DNA from: an uncultured Lachnospiraceae bacterium
GTDB taxonomy: Bacteria; Bacillota; Clostridia; Lachnospirales; Lachnospiraceae
NCBI GenBank assembly: GCA_937920345.1
Contig: CALGVA010000018.1
Span: 1 to 64,000, forward strand
Length of the DNA stretch: 64,000 nucleotides
Reading direction: 5' to 3'
Made by a program: the position numbers and the translations under genes. This document shows, piece by piece, positions 60,486 through 64,000 of this stretch (the stretch's first letter is position 1; the number at the start of each line of letters is the position of its first letter). The notes beneath the pieces are model-generated. The model did not search any database. It was not told the DNA's origin and saw only the letters and a program-made list of their open reading frames with translations.

Positions 60486-60524
60486 TGGAATTTTGAAAAA
60501 TAAAAGCAATTTTTATGAAAAAGA

Positions 60525-60553
60525 TTAACAAGGCTTATGATTTATGGTAAAAT
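60525..60553 (+). promoter_or_regulatory. promoter of the lactonase-like gene
   Basis: TTAACA (60525-60530), 17 bases, TAAAAT (60548-60553), about 43 bases before ATG 60596. Confidence 0.68.
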
Positions 60554-60595
60554 CATGCTAGTATTTAGTATTATACAGAAAGGCATGGTACGGGT

Positions 60596-61657
60596 ATGAG
60601 TCAGGGTAAATACGTGGCATATGTTTCTACTTATACGGTGGGAAAGGAAGATAATTACGGCATCAAAATTTATGACGTGGATATAAAGAAAGGCAGAATG
60701 ACTGAGAAGAACCAGGTGGAGATCACCAATTCTTCCTATATTACGATTTCCCATAACAGCAAGTTCCTGTATTCGATCACAGACTTCGGCGTGGAGGCTT
60801 ATAAGATTCTGCCGGGCGGTGATCTGGAAGTGATCAACGAAGGCAGCATCAACGGTATGCGCGGCTGTTATCTGTCCACGGATTATGAAGACAGGTTTCT
60901 CTTTGTGGGCGGTTATCATGACGGTAAGATCACAGTGCTGCGCCTGCGGGAAGACGGCGGGATCGGAGAGATCACGGATGAGATTTACCATAAAGGGCTG
61001 GGCAGTATTGCAGAGCGGAATTTCAGACCGCATGTCAACTGTGTCAAGATGACGAGAGATAATCATTATCTGTGTGCGGCGGATCTCGGACTGGATCATG
61101 TGAACGTGTACCGGGTGGATCATGTGAACGGCAGACTGAAGCCCATCGACATGATCAGGAGCGAACAGGAGTCGGCGCCCCGGCATATGAAGTTTTCCAG
61201 AGACGGCAGATTTCTTTATATTGTACATGAGTTAAAGAACTATATTGATGTCTATACTTATGAGGAAGTAAACGGCAACCCTGAGTTTGAGAAGATCCAG
61301 ACCATATCCACACTGAATGACTATCATGCGGGCGGTTCTGCGGCCAGTGCGCTGAATATTTCGGAAGACTTTAAATATATGGTAAGTTCTAATGCAGGCG
61401 ACAACAGTACAATCATCTATAAGATTGACCAGAAGACCGGCATGCTGGAGAAGATCCTGTGTCTGCCGATCAGCGGTGATTATCCGAAGGACGCGATCCT
61501 TTTCCCGGATAACAAACACCTTGTTTCGCTGAACCATGAGTCCGATACCATGACATTCTTTAACGTGGACTTAAAGAACGGGCTGCTTGTCATGAACGGT
61601 AAGGAGATCAAGGTAAACCAGCCTAACTGTATCATTTTCCATAAAATTGCAGACTGA
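60596..61657 (+). CDS. beta-propeller lactonase family protein (6-phosphogluconolactonase-like)
   Basis: 353-residue cytoplasmic seven-bladed propeller of the YbhE type. Repeated blades show the pattern SRDGRFLYIVHEL and FRPHVNCVKMTRDNHYLCAADLG, with the family sequence APRHMKFS. Proteins of this type hydrolyse 6-phosphogluconolactone or other lactones, but many family members have unknown substrates. No pentose-phosphate partner genes are here. Monocistronic, ending at a hairpin that overlaps the ribosome binding site of spoIVA. Confidence 0.87.
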   Translation: MSQGKYVAYVSTYTVGKEDNYGIKIYDVDIKKGRMTEKNQVEITNSSYITISHNSKFLYSITDFGVEAYKILPGGDLEVINEGSINGMRGCYLSTDYEDRFLFVGGYHDGKITVLRLREDGGIGEITDEIYHKGLGSIAERNFRPHVNCVKMTRDNHYLCAADLGLDHVNVYRVDHVNGRLKPIDMIRSEQESAPRHMKFSRDGRFLYIVHELKNYIDVYTYEEVNGNPEFEKIQTISTLNDYHAGGSAASALNISEDFKYMVSSNAGDNSTIIYKIDQKTGMLEKILCLPISGDYPKDAILFPDNKHLVSLNHESDTMTFFNVDLKNGLLVMNGKEIKVNQPNCIIFHKIAD

Positions 61658-61674
61658 ATAGAATAGACAGGGTT

Positions 61675-61716
61675 CCTCCTGCATATACATTTACCAGTAT
61701 AAGCAGGAGGTTTTTT
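61675..61716 (+). terminator. terminator-like hairpin overlapping the spoIVA ribosome binding site
   Basis: CCTCCTGC-A-TATAC (61675-61688) pairs with GTATA-A-GCAGGAGG (61697-61710) around a short loop, then TTTTTT (61711-61716). The right arm contains AGGAGG, the spoIVA ribosome binding site, eight bases before its ATG. Confidence 0.85.
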
Positions 61717-61718
61717 AT

Positions 61719-63206
61719 ATGGATTTTTTGCAGAACAGTACATATGACCTGTATAAAGATATACAGCTCCGCACAGGAGGGGAGATTTATCTGGGCGTGG
61801 TGGGACCGGTCAGGACGGGCAAGTCCACATTTATCAAACGCTTCATGAATCTGCTCGTGCTTCCTTTTATGGAAGATGAAAATGAGAAGGAGCGGGCGCA
61901 GGATGAGATGCCCCAGAGTGCCGGCGGGAAGACGATCACTACTACAGAGCCGAAGTTTATACCGAAAGAGGCGGCGCATATCAGGCTGGGAACGGATATT
62001 GATGTGGATGTGCGGCTGATCGACTGTGTAGGCTATATGGTGGAAGGCGCGTCAGGGCATATGGAAGAGGACATGGAGCGTATGGTGAAAACGCCCTGGT
62101 CAGTGGATGAGATTCCTTTCACGAAGGCGGCAGAGATCGGTACGAGAAAAGTCATCAAAGACCATTCTACCATCGGGATTGTGGTGACCTGTGACGGGTC
62201 CTTCGGAGAACTGGGCCGCAATCACTTCCTGGAGGCGGAGGAACGTACCATCAATGAACTGCAGTCTCTGGGCAAGCCCTTTATCGTGCTGCTCAATTCT
62301 GCAAAGCCTTATGCGGAAGAGACGCGGGCACTGGCGGATGAGATCAGCGAGAAATATCAGGTGACCGTAATGCCGGTAAACTGTGAGCAGCTCAAACGGG
62401 AAGATATTAACCATATTATGGAAAATATTCTTTACGAGTTCCCGCTTACCATGATCGAATTTTATATGCCGAAATGGGTGGAAATGCTTCCTTACGATCA
62501 TAAGATGAAACAGGATATTGTGGCACAGATCAAGCAGTTGATGGCTGATTTAAGCAATATCCGTGATATCACCACAAACAATTTCATGCCCGAGAGCGAG
62601 TATATTAAGAAGTGCAAGCTGGACGGCATCAACATGTCCGACGGCAGCGTGCGGGTGATTCTGGATGTAGACGACGCTTATTACTATGAGATGATCAGTG
62701 AACTTGTGGGTGAAAATATCGGCAGTGAGTATCAGATGCTTGCCACCTTGAAGGAAATGGCGAAGATGAAGCGCGAGTATGTGAAGGTGCTGCATGCGCT
62801 GGATGCTGTGCGGTACAAAGGCTACGGTGTGGTGATGCCGGACCGTGAGGAGATCATGTTAGAGAAGCCTGAACTGATCAGACAGGGTAACAAGTTCGGC
62901 GTGAAGATCAAGGCGGAAAGCCCCAGCATTCATATGATTAAGGCAAGCATTGAGACGGAGATCGCGCCCATTGTAGGTACGGAGGAACAGGCAAGGGATC
63001 TGATCCAGTTTATTTCCGATACGGGAACGAGCGAGGAGGGAATCTGGGAGACCAACATCTTCGGCAAGACCGTGGAACAGCTTGTGAATGACGGTATTAC
63101 GGGCAAGATCTCCATGATCAACGAGGAGAGCCAGGCGAAACTGCAGGAGACCATGCAGAAGATCGTCAATGACAGTAACGGCGGGATGGTTTGTATTATT
63201 ATCTGA
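61719..63206 (+). CDS. spoIVA: stage IV sporulation protein A
   Basis: Morphogenetic ATPase that coats the forespore membrane and anchors the spore coat. The 495-residue length matches the family. The N-terminal GTPase-like ATP-binding region has GPVRTGKS (29-36) and DCVGYMVEGA; the middle and C-terminal regions have the conserved TYPxxx-like scaffold ending in MVCIII, typical of SpoIVA. Expression in the mother cell is normally driven by sigma E. The ribosome binding site lies in the hairpin of the preceding gene. Confirms a spore-forming organism. Confidence 0.97.
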   Translation: MDFLQNSTYDLYKDIQLRTGGEIYLGVVGPVRTGKSTFIKRFMNLLVLPFMEDENEKERAQDEMPQSAGGKTITTTEPKFIPKEAAHIRLGTDIDVDVRLIDCVGYMVEGASGHMEEDMERMVKTPWSVDEIPFTKAAEIGTRKVIKDHSTIGIVVTCDGSFGELGRNHFLEAEERTINELQSLGKPFIVLLNSAKPYAEETRALADEISEKYQVTVMPVNCEQLKREDINHIMENILYEFPLTMIEFYMPKWVEMLPYDHKMKQDIVAQIKQLMADLSNIRDITTNNFMPESEYIKKCKLDGINMSDGSVRVILDVDDAYYYEMISELVGENIGSEYQMLATLKEMAKMKREYVKVLHALDAVRYKGYGVVMPDREEIMLEKPELIRQGNKFGVKIKAESPSIHMIKASIETEIAPIVGTEEQARDLIQFISDTGTSEEGIWETNIFGKTVEQLVNDGITGKISMINEESQAKLQETMQKIVNDSNGGMVCIII

Positions 63207-63259
63207 GATGTGCAGCAGGTTCCTTTTTTCATGGATATGGAGAAAAGTTTGCGTTGCGG

Positions 63260-63296
63260 GCAGGGTGCGTAGAATTGTTTCTATGTGCCCTGCTTT
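63260..63296 (+). terminator. possible terminator after spoIVA
   Basis: GCAGGG (63260-63265) and CCCTGC (63288-63293) with inner pairing TAGAA/TTCTA, followed by a short TTT. Within the 270-base gap before the nucleoside phosphorylase gene. Confidence 0.5.
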
Positions 63297-63326
63297 GCCT
63301 GTAATTGATACAAAGGGTGTTTATTG

Positions 63327-63340
63327 GTAACAGTTCAGCC
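63327..63340. repeat. partial copy of the MITE-like element end
   Basis: GTAACAGTTCAGCC, identical to the first 14 bases of the element at 14642. No matching right end is seen in the remaining window. Confidence 0.55.
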
Positions 63341-63476
63341 CGGCATGATTCCGTGAGTTGTGCAGCAGGTGTGGAAATGCCTTGAGTTTCTGACATGGCA
63401 ATGTTATGATAAGCTCGTGAGGCAATTTTGATGACCAGACATGAGAAATAAAATATAAGAAAGGCGGTATCAACAC

Positions 63477-64000
63477 ATGAACCCTGTATATGAGAAACTT
63501 TTAAAATGCTTTGAATGCTACAAATCCAAAATTGATTTTGAGCCAAAAGTGGCGATCGTACTCGGCTCCGGGCTGGGTAATTTTGCGAAGACCGTAGACG
63601 TGAAGGCGGAGCTCCCCTACAGTGAGATCGAGGGCTTCCCTGTCTCTACTGTTCCGGGACATGCCGGTAAATTTATTTTTGGATATATTAACGAAGTGCC
63701 TGTTGTTCTGATGCAGGGGCGTGTGCATTATTATGAAGGGTATCCGATCACAGATGTGGTGCTGCCTGCCCGCCTGATGAAGATGATGGGTGCAAAGATT
63801 CTGTTCCTGACCAATGCTTCGGGCGGAATCAATCCGGCATTCCACGCGGGCAGTCTGATGCTGATTCAGGATCATGTTTCGATCTATGCGCCGAATCCGC
63901 TGATCGGCCCGAACATTGACGAGCTGGGCACCAGATTTCCCGATATGTCCCATGTATATGACGAAGACCTGCAGGAGATCATCAGAGGAACGGCGAAGGA
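63477..64000 (+). CDS. purine-nucleoside phosphorylase, 3' end cut by the window
   Basis: Phosphorolyses purine nucleosides to base and ribose-1-phosphate for salvage. The visible 174 residues have the phosphate loop GSGLGNF (30-36), the GRVHYYEGY segment and TNASGGINP, typical of the trimeric PNP (punA/deoD type 2) family. AAGGCGG precedes ATG 63477. The frame stays open to the window end; about 100 more residues are expected beyond it. Confidence 0.94.
   Translation, partial: MNPVYEKLLKCFECYKSKIDFEPKVAIVLGSGLGNFAKTVDVKAELPYSEIEGFPVSTVPGHAGKFIFGYINEVPVVLMQGRVHYYEGYPITDVVLPARLMKMMGAKILFLTNASGGINPAFHAGSLMLIQDHVSIYAPNPLIGPNIDELGTRFPDMSHVYDEDLQEIIRGTAK

Overview
The window is a chromosomal segment of a low-to-mid GC, spore-forming, anaerobic Firmicute, most likely a member of the Lachnospiraceae (class Clostridia). 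This rests on spoIVA (sporulation), an anaerobic nrdD-nrdG ribonucleotide reductase, indolepyruvate:ferredoxin oxidoreductase, strong AGGAGG-type ribosome binding sites, and gene neighbourhoods typical of that family (tgt-yajC, serC-serA-DUF1015, a NifU-like scaffold next to a GGGtGRT protein). I see no transposase, phage gene, rRNA or CRISPR array. Species cannot be named from the sequence alone.

Layout. 1-6 kb: M15 peptidase, tgt, yajC, a small lipoprotein and leuB. 5-10 kb: a GT-C type membrane glycosyltransferase, then ilvD and ilvB (branched-chain amino acid synthesis). 10-16 kb: L,D-transpeptidase, serC, serA, a small reverse-strand gene beside a 140-bp palindromic MITE-like element, and DUF1015. 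16-20 kb: glgB with an unusual charged tail, mscS and tRNA-Thr(CGT). 20-23 kb: a hypothetical gene, nrdD and nrdG behind a probable NrdR-controlled promoter. 23-25 kb (minus): an ABC permease/ATPase pair without a binding protein. 25-28 kb: argH and asd. 28-36 kb: an EAL protein with a degenerate GGDEF domain, an archaeal-type ATPase, topB, a left-handed beta-helix protein and a PAS-GGDEF-GAF protein. 36-44 kb: sodium symporter, iorA-iorB, paaK, a reverse-strand amidohydrolase and a second acyl-CoA ligase, suggesting aromatic or branched acid metabolism. 44-46 kb: the NifU-like/GGGtGRT pair of unknown function. 46-50 kb: HD protein, secreted metallo-beta-lactamase protein, esterase, Cys-cluster protein and DUF4358 lipoprotein. 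50-56 kb: a glycan or natural-product-like set (methyltransferase-GT2 fusion, DegT aminotransferase, ATP-grasp, and FkbM methyltransferase on the other strand). 55-60 kb (minus): regulator-potA-potB-potC-potD polyamine uptake operon. 60-64 kb: lactonase-like beta-propeller, spoIVA and a purine nucleoside phosphorylase cut by the window end.

The best candidates for undescribed biology are the NifU-like/GGGtGRT module, the MITE-like element that appears to build a promoter for its neighbour, the spoIVA ribosome binding site buried in a terminator-like hairpin, the glgB tail, and the 40-bp tandem duplication over the start of the Cys-cluster gene. All functions are inferred by reading motifs; no database search was possible.
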